64,000 nt of DNA from Selaginella moellendorffii (Eukaryota; Streptophyta; Lycopodiopsida; Selaginellales; Selaginellaceae). The notes beneath the pieces were generated by a model that worked only from the letters and a program-made list of their open reading frames with translations, was not told the origin of the DNA and did not search any database. The position numbers were made by a program, and so were the translations under genes. This document shows, piece by piece, positions 31,516 to 42,732 of this stretch; positions within the stretch are counted from its first letter, which is position 1; each line of letters opens with the position of its first letter. The stretch covers positions 259,348 to 323,347 of the forward strand of contig NW_003314366.1 in NCBI RefSeq assembly GCF_000143415.4, written 5' to 3'.

Positions 31516-33820
31516 ATATATTTCTACCCCTAATCCATGCATGCGTCCTTCTCAGTCTTGGTCTCGAACCCAGTCTTGGACTCTATCTCAAAACTCAACC
31601 TCAAACTCCATTTTGAACTCCATCTCAGACTCCATTTTGGACTTTTTCTCGAACTCCATCTTAGACTCTATCTCAGACTCCTCATACTTCTGTGAGCCAC
31701 AAAATCCTTAGGCCCCAAAGTGGAGCCGGAAAGGGTGCCATGTGGTAGTGGCCGAAGCGAAAGCCAAACGAGTGTAACACGTTTGGACTAAAAGCTCTGA
31801 CTTGGAAGGTCGAGAGCGGGAGTGGAACTCCCAACAAAGTGCTCAAGGAATGAGCACGAAGCGAGCAATAAGCAAGGCTCCAAAAAGGGACCCAAAAAGG
31901 ACCAACACATGACATGTGGAAGTATCCGAGATGGAGCTCAAGGTGGACCCGAGTTGGAGTCTGAGATGGACCCGAAGTGGAGTCCGATATGGAGTCCGAG
32001 ATGGACCCGAAGTGGAGTCCGAGATGGAGTCCGAGATGGAGTTCGAGATGGAGTCCGAGATGGATCCGAGATGGACCCGAAGTGGAGTCTGAGATGGAGT
32101 CCGATATGGAGTCCGAGATGGATCCGAGATGGACCCAAAGTGGAGTCCGAGATGGATCGAGATGGAGTCCAAGATGGACCCGAGATGGAGTTCGAGATGG
32201 AGTCCGAGATGGAGTCCGAGATGGACCCGAGATGGAGTCCGAGATGGACCCGAGATGGAGTCCGAGATGGAGTCCGAGATGGAACTGAGACCGGGACCGA
32301 GACCGAGACCGAGACCGAGACCAAGACCGAGTCCGAGTCCGAATCCGGGACCGAGACCGAGTCCGAGTCCGAGTCCGAATACTAATACAGGCAGTTGGGT
32401 GAAAGCCCAAAGCGATTGTCCCCTAGGGGGAGGGGGGGCTGCGGGGGGTTCCAAAAGTATAGTAGGGAGAGTGTGGGGGTTGGAGCCCAGTGGAGCCAGT
32501 CTGGCCAGGAAAGGCCAGTTTGGCCCAGGAAAGGCCAGTTTGGCCCAGGAAGGCCAGACCCAGTGTTGGGTGATGAGCTGACCACTGGGAAGTCCAAGAC
32601 TAGAGTGAACACGGACCGACAAGCAGGGTAGCTTGGTGAAGTGTTCAAGAGCCAGCTCTAGTTCCCCAGAAGATCTACTGGCCGATGCTCCCAGTCCAAG
32701 TGTGGGTGGCACTACCTACTTGGATACCAGGCGTGGCTTAACGGAACCTCGCTCTAAGCCCATGGCTAGAGCACCCAAGGGTGGAAGGCGGGGAGAGTAC
32801 CTAGGTGGCTTGTGTAAGGCCACGGTGTTCTAAAATGTTGTCCCCAAAGGCCCAAACTGTGGAAAGGAAAAAGAGCAGTCCTCTGGGGTAGTGACCAAGG
32901 ACACAGTCGTATAATGAGGAAGTCCTAGAAGACTGTGGGACTTAGTGGTCGGGCCTGTGGGCCTCAATCCAGTGGCAGTGTTGGCAAACACGGCCAGGGG
33001 CAGAAAGGGACTTAGTGGGGACTGACAGAGGGATATTGGGGAAGGCTATTCCCCTTGTCGGTGAGCATCCTAAGGATGCTAAGGAGTGGATCTGAGATGA
33101 CCACTCACGGATGGTTTGCCTAGTCTTGGAGAGCCAAGACTGGGGTGCATGTGGTATTGGACTACCAGTGTGGCAAAGGTGATTGGGCATGGCCTTAGCG
33201 TGACAAGCTGCCATGTCGATGGTACCTTTGAGTGTCGGTCATGGGATCGGACACATGGAGCACTTAGACCAAGTGCAAATGTTGAGTGGCATGGATGCCA
33301 TTCTCGGGGCTAGCAAGTCCCAAGTCCTGAATTGGACTTATGGAGGTTGTGAATGAGACTCCTCCAAGTGGTCGGAGGTGTGGTTAAGTGACTAAAGTAG
33401 AATGGAAAATTTAGTCTCTTACAACTTCTTCTCGAACTCCATTTTGGACTCTATCTCAGACTCTATCTTAGACTCTTTCTTGGACTCCATCTCAAACTTC
33501 ATCTCGGACTCCATCTTGAACTCCTTTTCAGACTCCATCTCGGACTTGATTTTTAGACTCCTTCTCAAACTTCATTTCGAATTCAGTCCCGACACTTTCA
33601 TGTATCCTGAGACTTTCCATATATCAGTCGTTCTTATATCCCTTTCTAGAGACTCATTTAATGATTGCTTCATGCTTATTCCTCAAGCACTTTGTTTAGA
33701 GTTTCACTCTAGTTCTCAACTTTCCAAGCTAGAGCAAACATGTTATGCTTGTTGAACTTTCACTTTGACCATTGCCTGTCACACCTTCAACTCCACTTTG
33801 GTTTTATGTCTCATAACTCC
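31516..33820 (-). mobile_element. Decayed family B LTR fragment, interrupted
   Basis: The pieces 31516-31690 and 33429 to about 33820 are minus-strand family B LTR (CT-rich hexamer array, then 'aactccactttgg', then 'tgtctcata'), split by the younger B LTR at 31691. The right end abuts 'actccactacccatagat.aagttcgatg', which is also the sequence next to the 3' LTR of the family A element at 41432. It therefore seems to be the 3' LTR of an old minus-strand element. Confidence 0.5.
31691..33423 (+). mobile_element. Family B solo LTR (1733 bp) with perfect target duplication
   Basis: The LTR runs from TGTGAGCCACAAAATCC to TTTAGTCTCTTACA and is flanked by ACTTC at 31686-31690 and 33424-33428. It has the same architecture as the B LTR at 29871. 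The GAGTCCGAGATGGA array spans about 31925-32390 and switches to GAGACC/GAGTCC words, and a G-rich tract follows at about 32425. No primer-binding site or coding region lies next to it, so it is a solo LTR. Confidence 0.85.
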
Positions 33821-36814
33821 ACTACCCATAGATAAAGTTCGATGTCCTCATCAAATGATAAATCATTTTATAAAGTAACCATCATGGATTATCATTTCAT
33901 CTTTAGCTCAAGTTAATATTTGTCATGGTTTGACATTGAAGGCTCACCATACCTTGCCCATCCTTTAAAGAGCATAGTCTTTTCAATTTAGAGTCTTATT
34001 ATATCATATGTGGTCCTTTCCCTTTATTCATTTGGTTCTCGGTAAATTTGTTAGAGATATCTTCTCCATCTCAATCTTACTACTCATTCTAGAGTAATCT
34101 CTACCTCTATCAACATAACGATCATACTTTGGAATTTTAATATTGACTTCTCAAATCAATTTCCTCAGTGTTTCTAACACTTTACATTGCACATATTGTA
34201 CAAACTTCATTTCCCCATCCTAAGAAATCCTTTATTTGAGAGCACTATTATCCTCTCTTTTATTTTGTACCACCTTAGGTATTAAGTTCCACTTATCCAT
34301 AATTTATGCTAGAGTTGTCTATGGTCCCATCATTTGGTTATCTTGCTACTCCATCTCTTGAAGCTTTTACCTTTGCCAAATTGGAGCATTTAGGAATTCC
34401 ATCATTAGAAATATAATTCCTTTTTCACAATCCATTAGCATCAACCACTTAGTGATTCCTTGCCTAACTTATAATTTGGATTCCTTCTAGCAATTTCTAA
34501 GGCCCATTCTTCATTATTAATCTTTCGCACTTATCCTTTGATTATTACACCAAACAACATAAAATTGTTACCTTTATCATTAAGATATCCTTTCAATTCT
34601 ATAACAAAGGCTCTACTTTATCAAGTCTAGGGGATGTTCACCCCTAATATGTCTCTTTAACATTTTTTGTTATGGGGCTCTATCCTTGGTCTAATCTTGC
34701 AACCCTAATCTGATTCCTTCCTTAGACACTATTTTTCTTAAACTCGCAATACCATTGTATTATCACAACTTATTTCACCTAGTTGTCTTTCCTATTTGGT
34801 CACCTTGACCAAATCACACTTTGAACTAAGAATATTATTCCTCAACCTAACAAAGAGCTTATCCTTATTTAGCCATAGTATCACTAGTGATTTTACATTG
34901 AGATATTAATATGTTTACCAATAAATATTAAGTCCACCAAATATTTAAGTTGTTGACTATAACCCGAGGGCATCCCCCACACTTGGTAGTGCACCTAAAC
35001 TAACCCTTGTAGCCAAGGGTCCATAATAATTGAGATTGGGTATCCCTATCTTATTCATTATATCTTTAGTGCCACTTGCACCAGAGTGTTCAAGTTAAAT
35101 ATGCCAAACTTTCACACTAAACATTTTAACCATGTATTATGACTTTAGGGCATCCCCACTTAGCAGTGTATCGAAACCAACTGTAAACTCTTGAGTTTGG
35201 ACTTCCTAGGAGGTCACCCAACTTAATACTATTCAAACCCAAGGACACTTAAGCCTAAGTATCCTAAGACTATTAACCAATTGGAAAAAGGGTGCATTTT
35301 ATTCATGAGCCCTTTCCTTTTATATTTGAACCCATATAAAGAGTCGTTCTCTTTAGTTGCTTACATCAACCTCCTTATTGAGGGTCTATAATTATCAAAA
35401 AATAAATATCCTCATATTCCAAACTATCACTACAATGCCCCTATAATACCTAAACACCACCTTTTTAGTGTTTTTAAAGTGGTTATATGTTTTTATGATG
35501 AACTTCCCAAGCAATAGGCATTTCCTATTAATATTGACCCGCTATATTGTAACATAAGCATAACATCCCTTAAAGGATGTATCTAACCTCCTTCTTATCC
35601 AACCAAGAAGTCTCAGAAAGATAGTTTTAACAAATTATTCCAAATCTTTACTTAGTTGATTCATAATTATCATGTTCTATAACTCATTGCCGGTGCTTTC
35701 ACACCTCCATCAATATTTGATACAAACACACGAATACAACCATATCCAAGATATGCTAATCTCATTTCCATTGGAGTTCCTTTGGCAAGGGGTTTTTATA
35801 AACCTGCTAACTTGACCTTAATGCATCATCCCTTGAGACATTTGGGTCCACCCGATTAGCTCCACAAATCTTTCTTCATAACATTTTCTACTTGTTTCTA
35901 GGTCTTGCCAAGACTAAAGTAGTTGTTTTTTATGCCAACTATTGGTTAGCACTACTCTATAGTATTCATATACAACTCTTTATCAAAGTTGCTTTCTTCT
36001 ATAAACACCTTTTCACAACTTTAATATAGCACTTTCTGCCATCAATGAGATATTCATTATTCTTATACTTCGAACTCATGATTCTCCCAGTCTTTCACCA
36101 AGTATAACACACCTTTGACTAAACGGGATTCCTTCAAGCCTTTGAGATCATCCCTTAACTCTATTAAATCATCCAGCTTTTAGACTTGTTAATTTGACAT
36201 TTCATGAAGTACTAACCTCCTGACTACTTTTGAGGTGCTATTGCGCTTGAATATAATTTCATATATTCACATCCTATTCATAAAGACTGTCTTTGCAAGT
36301 GTTACTCCAACACTTATTTATCCTTTGAATACACCCCCTAACTCATTGGGTTGTTCTGGCCTTTATTAAAATTAGCCTTAGTTATCATTTAGAGGAGACC
36401 TCTTATGGTCATTGACTTTAGTCTCAATTTCATGAACACTATCCTCAACTATATGACTAAGACTCTTTTCTTTTCTAAGAATCTTTATTTTTCTCGTGAT
36501 CCCAACTATAGTTATTTACTACAATTACATTAGCTAATTTGCTAAGTCAAACACTTATATAAATAACATCCTCAACTCTTTGAGGAAAACTTTCTACTAT
36601 TCCTAAATTCCCAAAATCATTCCTTTATTATCCCCTTTCTATCCACCACATTGCTTATATGTTCATATATGGACTCAAGTGGAGAGTCATACCTTCTCAA
36701 CATACTACTCCTCAGGGATAAACCCACTCTTGAAACCTTCTAATGCTAATATCAAATGGTGATATACTTAACCACCAATAAGAGTCAGACTAAAACATAG
36801 CTCTAATACTAAGT
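33821..36814 (-). mobile_element. Decayed interior of an LTR retrotransposon (family A/B relative)
   Basis: This is about 3 kb of AT-rich DNA with no ORF of note. Its left border repeats the PPT-side sequence of the family A element ('actccac.acccatag', 'gggcatccccc.acttgg.agtg'). Its right border reads CTCTAATACTAAG (36801-36813), a decayed complement of the initiator-Met primer site, directly before an LTR start TGTAAG at 36815. It is probably the interior of an old minus-strand element whose coding capacity is lost. Confidence 0.5.
35182..35365 (-). mobile_element. Family C solo LTR (184 bp, 5S-carrying)
   Basis: It begins TGTAAACTCTTGAG and ends TTGCTTACA. The flanks CCAAC (35177-35181) and TCAAC (35366-35370) differ at one position. 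The 5S-like block in minus orientation lies at about 35199-35256 and is somewhat decayed. It is inserted in the old retrotransposon interior. Confidence 0.75.
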
Positions 36815-36820
36815 TGTAAG

Positions 36821-37933
36821 TGTAAGGAACCAACTCCTTGAGGTGTCGTAGGCTAAAAGATCCCCGAAAGCATGACCGAAATGACAAAGAGTTCATCGGA
36901 TGGGACTGAGTTTGAGATCGAGTCCAAGACCGACTCTGAGACCAAGTTCGAGATAGAGTCCGGGATCGAGTCTGAGGCCGACTCGGAGACCGAGTTCGAG
37001 ACCGAGTTTGAGACAGAGTTTGAGATCCAAGATTGGGTCCGAGATCGAGTTCGAGGTCGAGTCCAAAGTTGAGTCTGAAATCAGGTCCGAGATCGAGTCC
37101 AAGATTGAGTCCGAAACTGAGTCCGAAGTCGGGTCTAAAATCGAGTCCGAGTACTAATACAGGTCAAGGGGTGAAAGCCCAAAGCGTGCGTCTCCCGGGG
37201 GGGGGGGGCTGCAAAGGGTTCCAAAAGTATAGTAGGGATAGTGAGGTCCAGGAATCAGTCTTGAAGGAACTCTCAAGTGGTGCTTCCAAACTGACTTGAG
37301 GTTGAGACTAGGGCTGAAGGGCCTTGGGTGGGAGTGAGCATGGACTCGGGTGGTGCCGGAGGGGAAGTGCTCAAGAGCAACTCCCACTCCCGAAAGGAAA
37401 ACTGACTGCGGTACTCCCGGCTCATGTGGAGTGGTGCCCCACTTGAGTACTTTGCGGCTCATTGGTCCTTGCCCTTCCTAGGGGCTTGAGCCTTCCCTTT
37501 GGGATGGAAGTGGGGGGGTAGAGGTACCCATACCAGGCCGTTAGGCCACGGTGTTTTGCCCCGGCGTCCCAAAGCATATGTTGCACCCAAGACTTGGGAT
37601 TTAGAGGGTCCCATGATTAAGTCTTGTGTTACCAAGGGATGTTAGGAACCTGGAGGCTTGGTGTGCTTGGCTGCTTGTGCTTGTGGGGAGTGTAGCCGAA
37701 CCTTAAGTTCAGTCTAACCCGGGGAGGGGGGTTGGGAGAGATCTGGGAATCCGTGGATGGATGGATAACGCTCCGTGGCTCGTGCAGTGAATAGCTAAAA
37801 CCAAGTAGGACCAAGTAGGAGCTAGTACCATAGGCAAGAACTTTGGCGAGGGAACTTAATTAAAGCCAAGGTAGTATTGGTCGGATAGACATGGTAAGTT
37901 GGCAAATTAGAAAGGAAAAATGTATAACTTATT
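36821..37933 (+). mobile_element. Family A solo LTR, plus orientation
   Basis: It starts TGTAAGGAACCAACTCC and matches the family A LTR in reverse orientation throughout: the hexamer array at 36900-37160, G-tract at about 37197-37208, 'ccaaaagtatagtaggg', and 'cctaggggcttg'. Target duplication GTAAG lies at 36816-36820 and 37934-37938. The terminal CA has decayed to TT. It sits just inside the start of a family B LTR. Confidence 0.75.
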
Positions 37934-38108
37934 GTAAGGGATTAATATTTTTTATTCTACTTTAGTCACTTAGCCATATCTTTCACCACTTGGAGGAGTC
38001 TTACTCACCACCTCTATAACTCATATTCCCAACTTAAAAAACTTGCTAGCCCTGTGAATGATCTCTATACCACTCAAGCTTTGCACTTGTTCTAAGTGCT
38101 CCACATGT

Positions 38109-38208
38109 NNNNNNNNNNNNNNNNNNNNNNNNNNNNNNNNNNNNNNNNNNNNNNNNNNNNNNNNNNNNNNNNNNNNNNNNNNNNNNNNNNNNNNNNNNNN
38201 NNNNNNNN
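38109..38208. other. Assembly gap of 100 N
   Basis: Exactly 100 unknown bases interrupt a family B LTR. The round length indicates a placeholder gap of unknown true size, so distances across it are unreliable. Confidence 0.98.
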
Positions 38209-38477
38209 CCCCTTAAGACTTAGGGGCTTATTAGCCCCGAGAATGGCCATTCATCTTTGTCATACTAGTGGTCTAACAATATTATCACAGTCTTGTCTTT
38301 TAAAGCTAGGCCATTGAGTGATCTTAGATACATTCTTTAGCATTTTTAAGATGTCTGCAAACATGGGAACAACCTTCCCCAATATCCCTTTTACAGTCCT
38401 TACCAAGTCCTTTTTTTGTCCATAGCGATGTTTGCCAACACTACCACTGGGTCAAGGCATATAGGTTTGACTACTAA

Positions 38478-38713
38478 GTCTTACTATCCTTTGGGACTTC
38501 CTCACCATGTGACTGTATTTTTGGTCATTGTAAACTCATGAGTTTGGACTTATTAAGTCTTACTATCCTTTGGGATTTCCTCACCACGTGACCGTATTTT
38601 TGGTCATTGTAAACTCATGAGTTTGGACTTCCCGGGAAGTCACCCAACCTAGTACTATTCAAACCTTACTATCCTTTGGGACTTTCTCACCACGTGACCG
38701 TATTTTTGGTCAT
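38478..38713 (+). repeat. Triplicated host-LTR/TRIM junction
   Basis: The host segment 'cttactatcctttggga..t..ctcac' up to 'tatttttggtcat' occurs three times (ending at 38528, 38607 and 38713). The first copy is followed by 23 bases of the TRIM LTR start, the second by about 60, and the third by the complete TRIM. The segment occurs once in the related LTR at about 40075-40122. Confidence 0.8.
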
Positions 38714-39260
38714 TGTAAACTCATGAGTTTGGAGCCTAGTACTATTCAAACCCAAGGACGCTTAACCCCAACTATTATAAAACTCTTAACCAATTAGAAA
38801 AGAGGGTGCACTTTTATTCATGGGCCCTTTCCCTCTATATTTGAACTCCATAGACCGTCTCTTGAGTCGTTCCCTTTAGTTGCTTACAATCCACTATGCT
38901 TCCCTGCAAGTTCACACCCTCACGAATGAAAGTTGAGAGCTATAGCTCTCTTGAGAGCCTCGCTCTTTTGACACCCTACCCCTTAGGTCGAGCCCAGAAA
39001 GAATAAATTGAACTTGCCAGATGTCAATCAACATAGCCAACCAACAGAGTTGGACCCAAGACTCGCTCTGATACCAAGTGTAAGCTATTGAGTTTGGAGT
39101 TCCCGAGAGGTCACCCAACCCAGTACTATTCAAACCCAAGGACGCTTAACCCCAACTATAACCAATTGAAAAAAGGGGTGCATTCTTATTTATGGGCCCT
39201 TTCCCTCTATATTTGAACCCCATGGACCGTCTCTCGAGTCATTCCCTTTGGTTGCTTACA
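38714..39260 (-). mobile_element. Complete Cassandra-like TRIM element (547 bp)
   Basis: LTRs at 38714-38888 and 39079-39260 (the left one lacks about 20 bp) flank a 190-bp non-coding interior. Perfect target duplication GTCAT lies at 38709-38713 and 39261-39265. The interior ends on its right with CTCGCTCTGATACCAAG, the complement of the initiator-Met tRNA primer site, so transcription is on the minus strand. The LTR carries a 5S rRNA-like segment in the same (minus) orientation close to its 3' end. Small size, missing ORFs, this primer site and a 5S-like LTR together define the Cassandra type of TRIM. Confidence 0.85.
39096..39153 (-). ncRNA. 5S rRNA-like Pol III control region inside TRIM LTR
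   Basis: Read on the minus strand, the LTR contains GGGTTAAGCGTCCTTGGG, then AATAGTACTGGG, then TTGGGTGACCTC and GGGAA.TCC. Aligned without gaps to the plant 5S rRNA 3' half as I remember it, about 45 of 57 positions agree, covering the A box, intermediate element and C box of the internal promoter. The 5' half of 5S is not recognisable. Equivalent blocks lie at about 28013-28070, 35199-35256 and 44114-44171 (minus), and about 28215-28272 (plus). Confidence 0.7.
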
Positions 39261-40122
39261 GTCATTACACCAAATAACTATTCCTCTTCTTTTCCATAAT
39301 CTAGGACTTTAGGACAATATTTCGGAACATCGTGGCCCTCATAGGTACTCTCCCCCTTTGGGTGTTCTAGCCATAGGGCTAGAGTGAAGTTTCATTGAGC
39401 CACACTAAGTATCCAAGTAGATAGTGCCACCCACACTTGGACTAGGAGCATCGACCATTCGATCTCCCAGAGGAACTAGAGCCAGCTCTTGAACACTTTA
39501 CCAAGTTACCCCACTTGTCAGTCCGTATTCATTTTAGCTTTGGACTCCTCAGTGAATATATCATCACCCAACACATGGGTATAGCCTTCCTGGGTCATAT
39601 TAGCCTTTCCTATCTAAATTAGTTCCATTGGAGTCTAACCCTCACACTCTCCTTACTATACTCTACTATACTTTTGGAACCATCCCCACACCCCCCCCCC
39701 CCCTCTCTCTTGTAAGCAACTAAATTTTTCATTCTATTTTAATCACTTAACCACACCTTCAACCATTTGGAGGAGTCTTAAGTCCTATTCCAAACTTGGG
39801 GGCTTATTAGCCCCGAGAATGGCCATTCATCTTTGTCATACTGATAGTCTAAGAACATTATCACAGTCTTGTCTCTTAAAGACTAGGCCATTGAGATCCA
39901 CTCTTTAGCATCTTTAAGATGCTTGCAAACATGGGAACAACCTTCCCTAATATCTTTAAGATGCTTGCAAACATGGGAACAACCTTCCCCAATATCCCTT
40001 TTCCTTTTTTTGTCCATAGCTATGTTTGCCAACACTACCATTGGGTCAAGGTCTATAGGCCCGATTACTAAGTCCTACTATCCTTTGGGACTTCCTCACC
40101 ACGTGACCGTATTTTTGGTCAT

Positions 40123-40291
40123 TATAAGCTCACCCAACCTAGTACTATTCAAACCCAAGGACACTTAACCCCAACTATCCCAAAACCCTTAACCAATTGG
40201 AAAAGAGGGTGCACTTTTATTCATAGGCCATTTCCCTTTATATTTGAACCCCATAGATCGTCTTTCGAGTCATTCCTTTTGGTTGCTTACA
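40123..40291 (-). mobile_element. Family C solo LTR at the same site as the complete TRIM
   Basis: This is 169 bp from TATAAGCTC (a mutated TGTAAGCTC, with about 15-20 bp lost near the start) to GGTTGCTTACA, flanked by GTCAT at 40118-40122 and 40292-40296. The host flanks ('gtatttttg' on the left, 'tacaccaaataact' on the right) are the same as those of the TRIM at 38714. It is therefore the same insertion event, here reduced to a solo LTR. Confidence 0.8.
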
Positions 40292-40385
40292 GTCATTACA
40301 CCAAATAACTACTCCTCTTCCTTTCCATAATTTAGGACTTTGGGACAACATTTTGGAACACCGTGGCCCTACACGAGCCTCATGG

Positions 40386-41431
40386 TGTAAGCCACAAATT
40401 TTTCCTTTCCAATTTGCCAGCTTACCTCGTCTATCCATCCAACACTGCCTTGGCTTTTGCTAAGTTCCCTTGCCAAGGTTTTCGCCTATGGTACCAGCCC
40501 CTACTTGGTTTCAGCTACTCACTGCACGAGCAACGGAGTGTTAGCCATCCTTCCACGGATTCCCAAATCACTCTCAATCCCCCTCCCCGGGTTAGACTGG
40601 ACTTAAGGTTCGGCTACACTCCCCGTAAGCACAAGCAGCCAAGCACACCAAGCTTCCAGGTTCTTAACATCCCTTGGTACCACAAGACTTGATCATGGGA
40701 CCCTCTAAATCCCAAGTCTTGAGTGCAACACTTGCTTCGGGACGCCGGGGCGAAACACCGTGGCCTAGCGGCCCGGTATGGGTACCTCTCGCCCCCCACT
40801 TCCATCCCGAAGGAAGGCCCAAGCCCCTAGGAAGGGCGAGGACCAATGAGCCGCGTGGTACTCAAGTGGGGCACCACTCCACATGAGCCGGGAGCACCGC
40901 AATCGGTTTCCCTTTCGGGAGTGGGAGCTGCTCTTGAGCACTTCCTTGGATGGCCCCTCCGGCACCAGCCAAGTCCATGCTCACTCCCACCCAAGGCCCC
41001 TCGGTCCCAGTCTCAACCTCAAGTCGGTTTGGAAGCCCAACTGGAGAGTCCCTTCAAAACTGGTTCCTGGACCTCACTATCCCTACTATACTTTTGGAAC
41101 CCCCTGCAGCCCCCCCCCCCCTGGGAGACGCACGCTTTGGGCTTTCACCCCTTGACCCGTATTAGTATTTGGACTTAGTCTCTGGCTCGATCTCGGACCC
41201 GATTTCGGATCCGACTTCGGATTCGGGTTCGGACTCGATCACGGACTCGATCTCGGACCCGATCTTGGACCCGACCTCGGACTCGACCTCGGACTCTATC
41301 TCGAACTCGGTCCTAGAGTCGGTCTTGGACTCGATCCTCGACTTGGTCCCATCCGATGAACTCTTTGTCATTTCGGTCAAGCTTTTGGGGATCCTTTAGC
41401 CTACGACATCTCGGGGAGTCGGTTCCTTACA
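40386..41431 (-). repeat. 3' LTR of the family A element
   Basis: This is a 1046-bp terminal repeat. On the minus strand it contains a GAGTCCGAG.TC hexamer array (about 41165-41350), 'gtgaaagcccaaagcg', a G-tract (14), and 'ccaaaagtatagtaggg' with a TATA-like TATAGTA. The array and G-tract lie between LTR start and TATA-like motif, so they are probably in the promoter part (U3). Confidence 0.85.
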
Positions 41432-42216
41432 ACTCCACCACCCATAGAAGAAGTTCGATGCCCACATCGAACGTCTCGTTTTATCCTACGACTTGTTGAC
41501 CATGTCTCCGGGGGCATCCCCCCACTTAGCGGTGTGCCTAAGTTAGCCTCCCCGGCCAAGAGCCCATGACAACGGAATATAGGTGTCCCTATACTCCTCA
41601 CCTCACCACGCCCTAGTATAGGGTCGGGACTTGAACCCAGCCTTGCTTTACTAGGGGGTTAGGACTCGAACCCAACCTCCGTAGAATACGTCTACGGATT
41701 CGACATCCCCGCGGGGAGTCGGGTGTAGTGCCCTACGCCTGGTCGACCTATCCAACCCATGCTAACTAGCTTACCTTTGGCGCGCCTTCGGGTCCCAACA
41801 TATTGCACTTGCTCAACTTTGCAAATTGATATTTTTAATTGAATTTTGCATAAGTACATAGAGTTCTGCCTTGTAGAAATTCCTCCACTAGTTCTCGAGC
41901 GTTTGCTAGGTTCTCCTCCGGTTCCCATGTTGCTTCGCAGTGTGGAAATCCTTTCCACTTCACATGGAACTCTCTCACCTCGCGTCCTTGTCGCTTGCTC
42001 TTGCGCGCATTGAGGATGGCCTCGACTTCGTATTCCTCTTCCCCTTGGATAACCTCAAGTAAAGGTCTCACTTGGTCCTTGCGAAGCGGATCCTCAAAGT
42101 ACGGCTTGAGTAAGTTCACGTGGAACACTGGGTGCATCTTCCCCATCTCTCGAGGAAGTCGGAGTCGGTAAGCCACTTTACCGATTCGTGCCTCAATTTC
42201 ATAAGGCCCCGCGAAC

Positions 42217-42268
42217 CTGCTTAAGGAACTCAAGATCAATTCATTTACAGGAATACATGCATCTTTAC
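42217..42268 (-). other. Candidate spliceosomal intron 2 in integrase (52 nt)
   Basis: On the minus strand it starts GTAAAGATGC and ends CCTTAAGCAG. It contains several stops, and removing it joins KLTQ to RFAGPYEIE with the split codon AG|G restored. The size, GT/AG ends and pyrimidine content match the cellular introns in this window. Confidence 0.7.
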
Positions 42269-42686
42269 CTTTGGGTCAACTTTCGGCTGATCCCACTTGG
42301 TAGTCTGAGGTTCTTGGTGTTCAGCCACACCTTCTCCCTAGCTTGGAACTCCACATCCCGACGCTTTTGGTTCGCGTACTTAGTTTGCCTTTGTTGAGCC
42401 CGTTCCAAGGAATCCCTCACTAGATTCCAAATGTTGAGTCTTTCCGCCGTGAATGCCTCCACTGCGGGTAACTCTCCATGATACTCGGCCACGCCGAGTT
42501 CCACAGGACCTTCAATAGCTCGCCCATTGATGACTTCCCATGGACTCACCCCGATACTCTAATGTGGTGAGTTGTTATAACACATTTCCTCAAGTCCCAA
42601 ATGACTTACCCAATCGGTCTGGTCTCCCGAGACATAGCATCGCAAATAATCCTCCAGCTGCCTATTCACCCTTTCCGTTTGTCCGT

Positions 42687-42732
42687 CTGTCAAGAAGTGT
42701 TAGTGCCAACAACTTGACTCAATACCCCATAC
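42687..42732 (-). other. Candidate spliceosomal intron 1 in integrase (46 nt)
   Basis: On the minus strand it starts GTATGGGG and ends TTCTTGACAG, with a CTAAC branch-point-like word about 14 bases before the end. Removal restores the invariant integrase motif HPQTDGQTER at the split codon G|AC; left in, the frame stops after HPQTGMGY. Confidence 0.75.

Noticed and set aside
30115-32390. Repeat arrays that at first glance look like a CRISPR or satellite array
   Set aside because: The units are 6-18 bp without unique spacers and lie inside LTRs with clear TG/CA ends and target duplications.
29967-32712. Several long ORFs on both strands, rich in ES, RD, SP or GL dipeptides
   Set aside because: They all fall on GA/CT hexamer arrays inside family B LTRs; six-base periodicity keeps several frames open at once. 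No domain, and the frames end where the arrays end.
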